64,000 nucleotides of DNA. Origin: Myxococcales bacterium (GTDB taxonomy: Bacteria > Myxococcota_A > Polyangia > Polyangiales > Polyangiaceae). The position numbers and the translations under genes were made by a program. The notes below the pieces were generated by a model that was not told the DNA's origin, ran no database searches, and was given only the letters and a program-made list of their open reading frames with translations. Within the stretch, counting starts at the first letter, position 1. Each line of letters opens with the position of its first letter. Below, in pieces: positions 10,508 to 19,176 of the stretch. The stretch spans positions 38,908 to 102,907 of the forward strand of contig SXNL01000061.1 of the NCBI GenBank assembly GCA_005777185.1, given 5' to 3'.

Positions 10508-12052
10508 CTACACGACCCCCAGCACGACCGACGATCCCGCCTCCAGCTCCCACTCGAGCTCGACGGTGCGCTCCTCCCCCGCCCCCAGCGTCACGTCCAG
10601 CCACACGAACCCGTCGGCGTCCGGGCGGCCGCCGCTCACGGCGATCTTCACGGCCTCGACCTCGCTCACCGGCACGCGCTCGGCGACCTTGACCGCGCGC
10701 GCCTCGCCACCCGTGTTCTTCGCGTAGATCGTGACCTCGCGCTTGACGTGCTGCGTGCCGGTAAGCGGGGTTGTTCTCTTCTGCGTCTTGATCGCGCGCC
10801 GGAAGCGCAGGCCGTCGTCCACGCCGAAGCCCAGCTCGAACGGCTCGCCGGGCCCCACGAACGGCAGGCGAGAGCGGCCGACGATCTCGTCGCCGCGCGC
10901 GACGAGGACGGGACCCGCCAGGATCGCGGCCGCACCGGAACTGGCCGCGCGGGCGCGCAGGTGGACGAACGGCCCGACCTCGGGGAACGCGACGCGATCG
11001 TTCGTGCACGGGATCGCGCGCGCGCCGATCTCGACCCGGACCGGCTTGCCGTCGCTCGGCACGTCGCACGGCTCCTGCGCCTCGAACCACAGCGGCTCGC
11101 CGCCGTCGTCGACGCCCGGCAGGTCGTCCGGCCGTTTGACCCCGGCGATCCCCGCCTTCAGGACCTCCTGGTCGCGGATCTCGATCGTCACCTGGTTCCT
11201 GGGCTCACTGCGCCGCTCGCTGACCAGGACGTCGTCCTCGAGGAGGGGGCACGTCGCCTGCCGGGCGGGGCGCGCCGTCGAGAAGCGCGCCGCGATCCCG
11301 CTCCAGCTCTCGCCCGTCGCCTGCCAGACCACGGCGGAGGTGGTCAGGGTGATCGACGTGCCGTCCGCGGAGAGGCGCGCGACATGCTCCGGGCGAAACA
11401 CGGCGCAGGGGAGGAGGTACGTGCAGGCGATCGTCACGGGCCCGGCCGCGCTGGCCTCGAGCACGAGCGCGATCTCCGCGTGGTAGCGCGTCGTCTTCGT
11501 CTCGGCCTGGCGGAGGCGGGCCTCGGCGAGCGCGAGATCGCGCTCCAGGACCGCGAGCTCCTGCGCGAGGTCGGCCACGCGGTCGAAGGTCGCGGTCACC
11601 CGGCCGTCGATGTCCTCGTAGGTCGCCTCGAGCTCGGCGACGTCGTCGGTCGGGGCGCGCGGGACGGCACCGAGGCTCTCCGCGAACACCGTCGCGATCC
11701 GCGTCTGTTGCCGGAGGAGCGCCTCCGCGCGCGCCCGCGCCCGCTCCACCTCGGCGACGCGGGCGCGAAGATCGACGCAGGCCTTCTCGCTCGCCTCGAC
11801 CTCGGCGAGCGGGGCCTCGGGCTCGCTCCTGCGCAGCCGCTGCACCCGCGAGGCGAGCACGCGGGCGGTCCCCTCGCTCGCGCTCGCGCTCGCGGACACG
11901 CTCGGATCGTGCACCACGAGCGAGACCCCTGGGAGGCGCACGATCGACTCGCCCGGCGCGGCCAGGACGACGACCTCGCGCTCGACGCGCGCCCGATCCT
12001 CGAAGAAGGTGACGCGGACGACCCTCGAAGACGCGGGCGCGAGCTCACGCAC
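10508..12052 (-). CDS. DUF4139/DUF4140 (MuiA-like) family protein
   Basis: VVRVTFFEDRARVEREVVVLAAPGESIVRLPGVSLVV N-term, coiled-coil middle, beta-rich C-term; GTG start at 12052 overlaps the upstream paralogue stop. Confidence 0.75.
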   Translation of the reverse strand: MRELAPASSRVVRVTFFEDRARVEREVVVLAAPGESIVRLPGVSLVVHDPSVSASASASEGTARVLASRVQRLRRSEPEAPLAEVEASEKACVDLRARVAEVERARARAEALLRQQTRIATVFAESLGAVPRAPTDDVAELEATYEDIDGRVTATFDRVADLAQELAVLERDLALAEARLRQAETKTTRYHAEIALVLEASAAGPVTIACTYLLPCAVFRPEHVARLSADGTSITLTTSAVVWQATGESWSGIAARFSTARPARQATCPLLEDDVLVSERRSEPRNQVTIEIRDQEVLKAGIAGVKRPDDLPGVDDGGEPLWFEAQEPCDVPSDGKPVRVEIGARAIPCTNDRVAFPEVGPFVHLRARAASSGAAAILAGPVLVARGDEIVGRSRLPFVGPGEPFELGFGVDDGLRFRRAIKTQKRTTPLTGTQHVKREVTIYAKNTGGEARAVKVAERVPVSEVEAVKIAVSGGRPDADGFVWLDVTLGAGEERTVELEWELEAGSSVVLGVV

Positions 12053-14153
12053 GACGGTTGCCCCCGGCGATCTCGAGCTTGCTGGAGAACCCGAGCTCGT
12101 AGGACAGCTCGCAGCTCTGACGCCCCCCCGAGGGGACGCGGAGGACAAACCTGCGACCGCCCTTCACGGGGTGGCCGCGTGACGCCTGATCGTAGCGCTC
12201 CGCCTCGGGGCGCATGGCGAGCACCTCGATCTCGACCGCCTTGTCCTCCGTGACGGGGATGCGCTCGAAAACGTGCACGTCAGCGTCGAATCCCATCGTG
12301 GACGAGACCTCGATCGACACGTCGTGCCGGACCGCCAGCGATCCCCCGAGGAGGCCGGCCGTCTCCTCGGTCACGCGGACGTTGCGCGCGATCTTGAAGC
12401 GCTCCTCGACGCCCGTGCCCACCCGCACGGTGCCGCCGCGATCGGTCGGCTCGAGCTCGCTCGACGCGACCAGGTTCCCCTCGACGAAGATCTGGGCGGG
12501 TCCACCCAGCACGGGGAACGCGAAGGGGTTCTCGAACACGGCCTCGCGATACACGTCCATCGACGCCGAGGGGACGGAGCGGAACTCGAACGTGGCGGAG
12601 AACGCGCCCTTCGCCACGGGCACGCGCGCGAGGTGCCCGTCAGCCGGGACGCTGGCGGACGCGAGAGCGTCGTAGCGGTGATCGAACATGCCGCGCTTCG
12701 CCAGGAGATCCCACTCGACGGCCTGCGACACCTTCGCCACACCCGCGCCGGCGCCGCCCGACTCGCGCGGCGCGAGGACGAGGCGCCCGCGCCGCCCGCG
12801 ATCGGGGCCCGAGAGGGTGAGCCTGTCGAAGTCCAGCCACGCGTCGTCGGGCTCGGTCGACAGGAGGACCTCTGGCCTGCTGGTGGTCGGGGTGACGCCC
12901 CTTCGCCTTGCCCCCGGGATGCCCCCGCCGAACCCGAACCGCGACTTCGCTGCCCCCACCGCCTGCGCCGCCGCCGGAGCGGGCATCGCCGTCAGGGACC
13001 GCGCCATCTCGAGGTCGGCGTCCGAGAAGCGCGTGTCGGCCGGGGTCAAGTCCTCGTCGATCTCGGCGACACGGCCGAACGCGCCTTCGGAGCGCGCGCG
13101 CTCCGATGCGGGCAGGCCGCTACGCACCGCGACGGTCACCGCGTCGTCGAAGGAGGGGCCGTCGGACAGCGCGGCGTGAGCGACGGTCTTGATGACCTCC
13201 TCCTCCTCGTCCTCCTCGTCGAGCTCGCCGGCGAACGCGCGATCGTGCCCCTCGAAGAGGCGGTCGAGGTCGTTCGGGAGGGGACGGAAGGCACGCGCCT
13301 TCTTCCGCTGCGCGCGCCCGAAGCGGAGCGACGCCAGCTCAGGGAGACGCGCGTCGAAGCCGAGATCGGCCGTCGAGAGGGAGAGCCGGACGCCCTCCCA
13401 GTCCTCGAGGGTCGCCTGCACGACGAGCCCCTCGACGGTCCACTCTCCCGATCGCCCGCCCGCCTCGAACCGGATGGTGTGCGTCGGGAACCACGCGGCG
13501 GCCTCGACGGCGTAGGTGAGCCGGAGCGCGGCGACGGGCCCGCTGCCGACCAGGCGGATGCGACACGCGCGGGTCGGGCGCCCGACGTCACGCTCCTTCG
13601 CACCCGCGGCGTGCAGCGCGAGCGCCGCGGCCTCGAACGCGCGCTCGTTGACGCGGAGCCGCTCGGTGAGCTCGGCGATGCGCCGATCGAGGGACGCCGC
13701 GAGTCGTCCGACGAGGTCGGCCATGCGGAGCGCCCCGGAGACGCGCGTGCGCAGGGCGTCGAGCGGAACCTCCCGCTGCGGAGAGAGGACGATCTCCGGG
13801 GCGATCGTCAGCGTGACCAGATCGTCCCTCCGCGCGACGAGGAGGTCGCGAAAGGCACGCAGCCTGCGCTTCTCGGCGTCCAGCTCGAGAACGCGCGCGT
13901 CGCTCGGCGCGTCCGGAGGCCGGGTCTCGGGCAGGTCGAGCGCCGTGTGCACCGAGACGACCCTGCGCGTGGATCCCTCCGCGCGAACGCGCACGCTGCC
14001 GGGGAGCGCGGCGATCGTCACGTCCGGGATCACGACGTCGACCGCGCCGTCCGCCAGGTCGCCGACCGCCGCGAGGCGCGTCACCAGGGCGCCGCGCGCG
14101 AACACGGCGACCGACTCGACGGTCGAGGAGAGCACCACCTCCATCGCGACCAT
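12045..14153 (-). CDS. DUF4139/DUF4140 (MuiA-like) family protein, larger paralogue
   Basis: VESVAVFARGALVTRLAAVGDLADGAVDVVIPDVTIAALPGSVRVR; VTEETAGLLGGSLAVRHDVSIEVSSTMGFDADVHVFERIPVTEDK. Confidence 0.78.
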   Translation of the reverse strand: MVAMEVVLSSTVESVAVFARGALVTRLAAVGDLADGAVDVVIPDVTIAALPGSVRVRAEGSTRRVVSVHTALDLPETRPPDAPSDARVLELDAEKRRLRAFRDLLVARRDDLVTLTIAPEIVLSPQREVPLDALRTRVSGALRMADLVGRLAASLDRRIAELTERLRVNERAFEAAALALHAAGAKERDVGRPTRACRIRLVGSGPVAALRLTYAVEAAAWFPTHTIRFEAGGRSGEWTVEGLVVQATLEDWEGVRLSLSTADLGFDARLPELASLRFGRAQRKKARAFRPLPNDLDRLFEGHDRAFAGELDEEDEEEEVIKTVAHAALSDGPSFDDAVTVAVRSGLPASERARSEGAFGRVAEIDEDLTPADTRFSDADLEMARSLTAMPAPAAAQAVGAAKSRFGFGGGIPGARRRGVTPTTSRPEVLLSTEPDDAWLDFDRLTLSGPDRGRRGRLVLAPRESGGAGAGVAKVSQAVEWDLLAKRGMFDHRYDALASASVPADGHLARVPVAKGAFSATFEFRSVPSASMDVYREAVFENPFAFPVLGGPAQIFVEGNLVASSELEPTDRGGTVRVGTGVEERFKIARNVRVTEETAGLLGGSLAVRHDVSIEVSSTMGFDADVHVFERIPVTEDKAVEIEVLAMRPEAERYDQASRGHPVKGGRRFVLRVPSGGRQSCELSYELGFSSKLEIAGGNRRA

Positions 14154-14215
14154 GGTATCCGCCGCGCCGCGCGCCAGGTGTCGAAATCGACGTCAAGGTC
14201 GTCTACGCTGGCGCG

Positions 14216-15208
14216 ATGAACGCGCGGATCGTGGAGCTCCACGCGGACTGTCTCGTGTGCGGGGTCGAGCAGGCCGCCGTGGAGACGTACGATCCGCTCG
14301 AGCCCGCGTGCCGCTTCGGCGTGCCCCGATCGGTTCGCTGCCGCATGTGCGCCGCGAGCCACCGGGCGCGCGTCACGCCCGGCTCGCGAGCCCCCGCGGG
14401 GACGCCGCTCGTGGACGTGCCATCGAACGCGTGCCCGGTGTGCGAGGAGCCCCTCGAGCCCGCCTCCGTCGACAGCCGCACGTGCCCTGCGTGCGGGGCC
14501 GCGGCGCGCCTCGACGAGGAGCGCGCGCCCGACGACCTCACGACGGGGGAGGCGCTCGCCGCCGCGCTCGATCGGTGGGCCGCCGAGGACGGCTTCGCGT
14601 CACGCGAGGCGCTCATCGGCGGCACCTTCGTGCTCGTGTCCGAGGACGAGCTCCTCGACCACCTCCGCCGCGGCGCGAGGATCGAGACCCTCGCCGATCC
14701 GTTCGCCCTCGGAGGCGCGCGCGCGCACGCGCCGCCGTCCCGGCCCGCGAGGCGGTCCCCGAGGGTCGAGCCGCCGGACGACCCTCCCCCGCGATCCGCG
14801 CCGCCCCGCGCCATCGTGTTTCCTCTGGTCTCCGTGGTCGCCGCCGACGGCGAGCTCCACCCCGCCGAGCGCGAGCTGGTCGATCGCTTCCTCGCGAACG
14901 AAGGCCTCGCGCCGCTCGCGGATCACGAGTTCCAGGTGCACGCGCCCCACGACGTCGCGCGCTGGGTCCCCGAGGGCCGGCGCGAGGGCGTGATCCAGCT
15001 GATGTGCGAGACCGCCGCGATCGACGGCTTCCCGGACGAGAGCGAGCTCAGGGTCATCCGCGCGTTCGCCGCCGCGTGGCACGTCCCGAGCGAGAAGGTG
15101 GACTTCTGGATCTGGGGCTACGAGAGCGTTCACACAGCCGGGGCTCGCCAGCTCTGGAACAAGCTGAGAAGATTCGTGCTTTCCGCGCGATGGGAGAAGC
15201 CCCGATGA
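14216..15208 (+). CDS. Zinc-ribbon plus TerB-like domain protein
   Basis: CxxC pairs (CLVC, CRMC, CPVC, CPAC) then a TerB-like helical domain (VSVVAADGELHPAERELVDRFLANEGL ... IDGFPDESELRVIRAFAAAW). Confidence 0.75.
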   Translation: MNARIVELHADCLVCGVEQAAVETYDPLEPACRFGVPRSVRCRMCAASHRARVTPGSRAPAGTPLVDVPSNACPVCEEPLEPASVDSRTCPACGAAARLDEERAPDDLTTGEALAAALDRWAAEDGFASREALIGGTFVLVSEDELLDHLRRGARIETLADPFALGGARAHAPPSRPARRSPRVEPPDDPPPRSAPPRAIVFPLVSVVAADGELHPAERELVDRFLANEGLAPLADHEFQVHAPHDVARWVPEGRREGVIQLMCETAAIDGFPDESELRVIRAFAAAWHVPSEKVDFWIWGYESVHTAGARQLWNKLRRFVLSARWEKPR

Positions 15209-16158
15209 TGCCGATGCCCGACGGAGAGACTTCGAAGACACCGTACGAGGAGCAGTTCCAGCGCGTGCTCGGGAACGTCCGCAAGGTGATCCTGGGGAAG
15301 GACGACGTGATCACGCGCGTGCTCTGGTGCGCGGCCGCGCAGGGGCACGTGCTCTTCCGTGACGTGCCAGGCGTCGGCAAGACGATGCTGGCCAAGGCCT
15401 TCGCCGCGAGCGTCTCGTGCACGTTCAAGCGCATCCAGTTCACGCCGGATCTGCTCCCCATGGACGTGACGGGCGCGAACGTCTTCAACATGCGGCAGAA
15501 GACGTTCGACTTCGTCCCCGGCCCGGTCTTCACCAACGTGCTCCTCGGCGACGAGATCAACCGCGCGCCCCCGAAGACGCAGTCGGCGCTCCTCGAGGTC
15601 ATGGAGGAGCGGCAGGTCACCATCGAGGGCACCACCCACAAGCTCGAGCCACCGTTCATGGCGATCGCGACCATGAACCCGCTCGACGACGAGGGCACGT
15701 ACATGCTCCCCGCCGCGCAGATGGATCGCTTCATGATGATGCTCTCGGTCGGATACCCGCCGGAGGAAGCGGAGTCGAGGATGCTGGAGGTCCATCTCGC
15801 GCCCGACCCCGTGCTCGAGGACGTCGAGCCCGTGCTGACCCAGGCCGAGCTCATCGGGTGGCAGGCCGCGTGCCGCAAGGTCTACGTGGCGCCCGAGCTG
15901 CGCACGTACATCGTCTCCGTCCTGCGCGCGGTGCGATCCGACGACCGGAACCTCCGCTCCGTCTCGCCGCGCTCGACCCTGCTCCTCGCGCGCGCCGCCC
16001 AGGCGCGGGCCCTCTTCGCGGGGCGCGCGTTCGTCAACGTGGAGGACGTCAAGGTGCTCGCGCCGGACGTCCTCGGCCACCGCGTGCTCACGAGCGACTC
16101 GGGCGTCGGACGCGAGCTCGTCGTCCGGTGCCTGGAGCGGCTCCCCGCCCCCGCATGA
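15190..16158 (+). CDS. MoxR-family AAA+ ATPase
   Basis: LFRDVPGVGKTMLAKAFA Walker A; LLGDEINRAPPKTQSALLEVMEERQVTIEG Walker B; MoxR-type lid. Confidence 0.95.
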   Translation: MGEAPMMPMPDGETSKTPYEEQFQRVLGNVRKVILGKDDVITRVLWCAAAQGHVLFRDVPGVGKTMLAKAFAASVSCTFKRIQFTPDLLPMDVTGANVFNMRQKTFDFVPGPVFTNVLLGDEINRAPPKTQSALLEVMEERQVTIEGTTHKLEPPFMAIATMNPLDDEGTYMLPAAQMDRFMMMLSVGYPPEEAESRMLEVHLAPDPVLEDVEPVLTQAELIGWQAACRKVYVAPELRTYIVSVLRAVRSDDRNLRSVSPRSTLLLARAAQARALFAGRAFVNVEDVKVLAPDVLGHRVLTSDSGVGRELVVRCLERLPAPA

Positions 16159-17807
16159 CCTTCCTTCGCCTGCTCCGCGCGGGGTTCCACACGCTCCTGC
16201 TCTTCGTCCTGCCGTGGGGGGTCGGCGCGGTGACCGGCCTCCTCTTCGACGTCGGCGAGGTGGAGGAGACGCTGGACGCCTTCGCGCGGTGGTTCGGCCT
16301 CCTGGCGGTTCCGCTCATGCTGCTGCAGCTCGTCGCGATCGTCGTGAAGATCTCGCGCGAGCGCCGCGCGATGGCCGCGCGGGGGCGTCGCGGGTTCGGC
16401 GCGTTCGTGGAGGCGGTGGACAAGCACGTCCGGGTCCTCACGGGCCGCGGCGTGGGGCTCGCCCTGTCGTCCGGCGCGATGGTCACGCTCGCGCTCGCGG
16501 CGAAGTGGGGCCAGTTCGCCGTCGTCGCCGTCGCCGGGTTGGGTGTACTCTACATCTTCTCGACGGCCGCCACGTTCGCCTCGGCGTTCTCGATCCGCGC
16601 GTTCGACGACCGCCTCCGGCGCGGGCGCGGCACCATCGATCGCGAGATGAGCCCGGCGGTCGTCGACGCGGGCGACGCGGTCGAGGAGCGCTTCGTCCTC
16701 GCGCGGATCCCGGTGTTCCCGGGCTTCCGGCTCCACATCGACGAGTCGCTGCCCGACCGGCTCGGCACCGAGACGCGCTTCGCCGTCGATCGCGTCGTCT
16801 CCCGCAGCGTGGCCACCCTGTCCGCCCCCCTCGCGCGCACGGCGCGCGGCGTGTACCGGCTCGGCCCCGCGAGCATCTGGTACGAGGATCTCCTCGGCGT
16901 CACGCGCGTCGCCATCGCGTCCCACGCGTGCGCGAACCTGCGCGTGCTCCCGCGCCTCCGGCCCGTCCTCATGGAGAAGAAGCCGAGGAGCCTCGCCCGC
17001 GCCGAGGGCCCGCTCGCGGCGCTCGCCCGCGTGGCTACGGAGGATCACTACAGGACGCGGCCCTACGTGGCGGGGGACGACGTCCGGAGGGTCCACTGGA
17101 AGCTCTCCATCAACACCGGTGCGCTCCAGATCCGCGTCCCGGAGTCCATCCCCTACGCGCCGCGCAAGGTCCGCCTCTTCCTCGACACCCACCTGCCCCA
17201 CGAGCTGCGCGTGGCGCGCCCGGTCCTCGGGGACGCGCTCGACCTCCTGGTGGAGGGCTGGGTCGGCCTCGCGCACGCTCTCGTCCAGCGCGGCGAGCGG
17301 GTCTCGCTCGTCGTCGCTGTCCCTGCCGAGGATGGCGCGTCGTCGACGCTCCGGGAGCTCGCCTGCCGACGTGGCGAGGAGCGTCTCTGGCGATCCCTCG
17401 GGGCGGACGCGGTCTGGCAGCACGACCTCCCGTTCGAGGCCGCGCTCGCGAGGCTCTCCGCCTCGGACGCGTCGGCGATCGTCGTCACGGGCGCGCTCGC
17501 CCCGGTGAGCTCCATCCGCGGACCGGAGGCCACCGTGATCACGATCGACACGGCCGACCTCGTCGAGGAGCCGCCCAGGGACGGCCGGTCCCTCGTCCTC
17601 CGCGCGATGTTCCACGACCACCCCGCCGGCTCCGACGACAACCGCATCGACTGGCGCGCGCTGTTCACGCCCAAGCCGAGGACGCACGTCATCCGGCGGG
17701 ACGTCGGCGCCCGGACACGCGGCGTCCTCGACGGCATCCGCGGCGCGGGGCTCCAGGTGCTCAGGCTGTCGCGCAAGGGCCCCAACCTCGGCCTGGAGCG
17801 CCCGTGA
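16155..17807 (+). CDS. DUF58 domain protein
   Basis: TM segments, RPYVAGDDVRRVHWKLSINTGALQIRV (DUF58 core); overlaps the MoxR gene by 4 nt. Confidence 0.9.
   Translation: MTFLRLLRAGFHTLLLFVLPWGVGAVTGLLFDVGEVEETLDAFARWFGLLAVPLMLLQLVAIVVKISRERRAMAARGRRGFGAFVEAVDKHVRVLTGRGVGLALSSGAMVTLALAAKWGQFAVVAVAGLGVLYIFSTAATFASAFSIRAFDDRLRRGRGTIDREMSPAVVDAGDAVEERFVLARIPVFPGFRLHIDESLPDRLGTETRFAVDRVVSRSVATLSAPLARTARGVYRLGPASIWYEDLLGVTRVAIASHACANLRVLPRLRPVLMEKKPRSLARAEGPLAALARVATEDHYRTRPYVAGDDVRRVHWKLSINTGALQIRVPESIPYAPRKVRLFLDTHLPHELRVARPVLGDALDLLVEGWVGLAHALVQRGERVSLVVAVPAEDGASSTLRELACRRGEERLWRSLGADAVWQHDLPFEAALARLSASDASAIVVTGALAPVSSIRGPEATVITIDTADLVEEPPRDGRSLVLRAMFHDHPAGSDDNRIDWRALFTPKPRTHVIRRDVGARTRGVLDGIRGAGLQVLRLSRKGPNLGLERP
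16542..16556. repeat. Palindrome site A of RTGYA-N3-TRCAY family
   Basis: GGTGTA-CTC-TACATC. Confidence 0.6.
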
Positions 17808-19066
17808 CGGCGCGCGACCGCTACACGCCGGGCCTGCTCGCGGCGATCAAGATCGCCCGCAAGCCTCTGCTCGCCTACCTCCTGTTCTGCCTGATCGGCT
17901 TCCTCGTCTTCGCGACGACCGTGCTCACGGAGAGCCACTCGAGCGAGAAGACGGCGTTCGAGCTCCTCGTCGCGTGCGTCGCGGGCATCGTCGGGGTGCT
18001 CTCCGGCCAGCTCCTCGCGCTCCTCCGGCTGCGCGTCATCCCGCTCGTGATCGCCGCGACCATCACGCTCGTCGTGGGGATCACCGCGATGACGACCACG
18101 TCGTTCCACCTGCCGGAGACCCTCGCCATCTCGGTCGTCTTCTTCACGTTCGCCTTCCCCTGCGGGCTCCTCTCGCTCCAGCACCGGTTCGAGCTCCTCT
18201 CCATCTTCTGGCCCTCCGTCGGGTGGATCGGAGCGGTGTTCACGCTCCTCAACGCCGAGCACCGCGTCGTCCAGTGGCAGGAGAACAAGCTCTCCGCCTG
18301 GCAGCCCCTCCCGCTCGCGATCCTGTTCGGGTTCCTGGTCCTCCTCCTCGCGTTCCTCGCGATGAAGCAGACCGTGCGCGTGGAGCTGTGGCTGGCCCTG
18401 TCGGGTACCGCGACGCGGCGCCTGGAGAAGCAGCGCGAGCTCGCCGTCCTCCCGAGGAAGAACCTCTTCCCGATGCTCGTCGTGGTGCTGGTCCTGTTCG
18501 TCTTCACCGCGGTCCTCTCCCCCTTCCTCTTCCGAACCGGCAAGGGCGAGCGCGGCTCCAAGGAGACGCAGACGACGGAGCCCGAGCCGGACCGCACGCC
18601 GAAGATCGACGAGGACGCGGTGATGCGGATGCTCGAGAAGATGAAGGAGGGGGCGAGGAAGGCGTCCTACACTCTGTGGCCGCTCCTCCTCCTGGCGATC
18701 CTCTACCGCCCCGCCAAGCGCGCGCTCCTCGTGAGCCACCTGAAGGCGCCGATCATCCCGAGCCCGCCGTCCGAGCGCATCGAGAACCTCTGGGAGTACG
18801 TACGCATCGCCGCCGAGGACGCGGGCGTCGAGCCGTCCCCGTCCGACTCCGTCGAGGATCTGCTCCGGCGCGTGAAGGATGCACGCTTCGTGTCGGCGGA
18901 TCTCGCCGCTTGCGCGGAGATCTACGCGCGCAGCCGCTACGGGTTCGTGCTCCGCCCGGGAGACGCCATGGCCATGAAGAAGCCCTCCCTCGCCGCGGCG
19001 AGGGAGCTGCGGCGCGACATGACCTTCCTGCAGCGCGTGCGCGCGTGGTGGCGCCCCCTGCGCTGA
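17804..19066 (+). CDS. Polytopic membrane protein with C-terminal DUF4129-like domain
   Basis: Five or more TM segments, then a DUF4129-like tail (LLRRVKDARFVSADLAACAEIYARSRYG); follows MoxR-DUF58. Confidence 0.7.
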   Translation: MTARDRYTPGLLAAIKIARKPLLAYLLFCLIGFLVFATTVLTESHSSEKTAFELLVACVAGIVGVLSGQLLALLRLRVIPLVIAATITLVVGITAMTTTSFHLPETLAISVVFFTFAFPCGLLSLQHRFELLSIFWPSVGWIGAVFTLLNAEHRVVQWQENKLSAWQPLPLAILFGFLVLLLAFLAMKQTVRVELWLALSGTATRRLEKQRELAVLPRKNLFPMLVVVLVLFVFTAVLSPFLFRTGKGERGSKETQTTEPEPDRTPKIDEDAVMRMLEKMKEGARKASYTLWPLLLLAILYRPAKRALLVSHLKAPIIPSPPSERIENLWEYVRIAAEDAGVEPSPSDSVEDLLRRVKDARFVSADLAACAEIYARSRYGFVLRPGDAMAMKKPSLAAARELRRDMTFLQRVRAWWRPLR

Positions 19067-19176
19067 CACGTCCCTTGCACCGCGGGGCCGCCCGACGGCC
19101 GTGCGGGGACAGGTCCGCAGCGGAAGATGCCTGGCGGACGGCGCCATGGCCTTGACGCCGGTAGGCAGGCTCGAGC

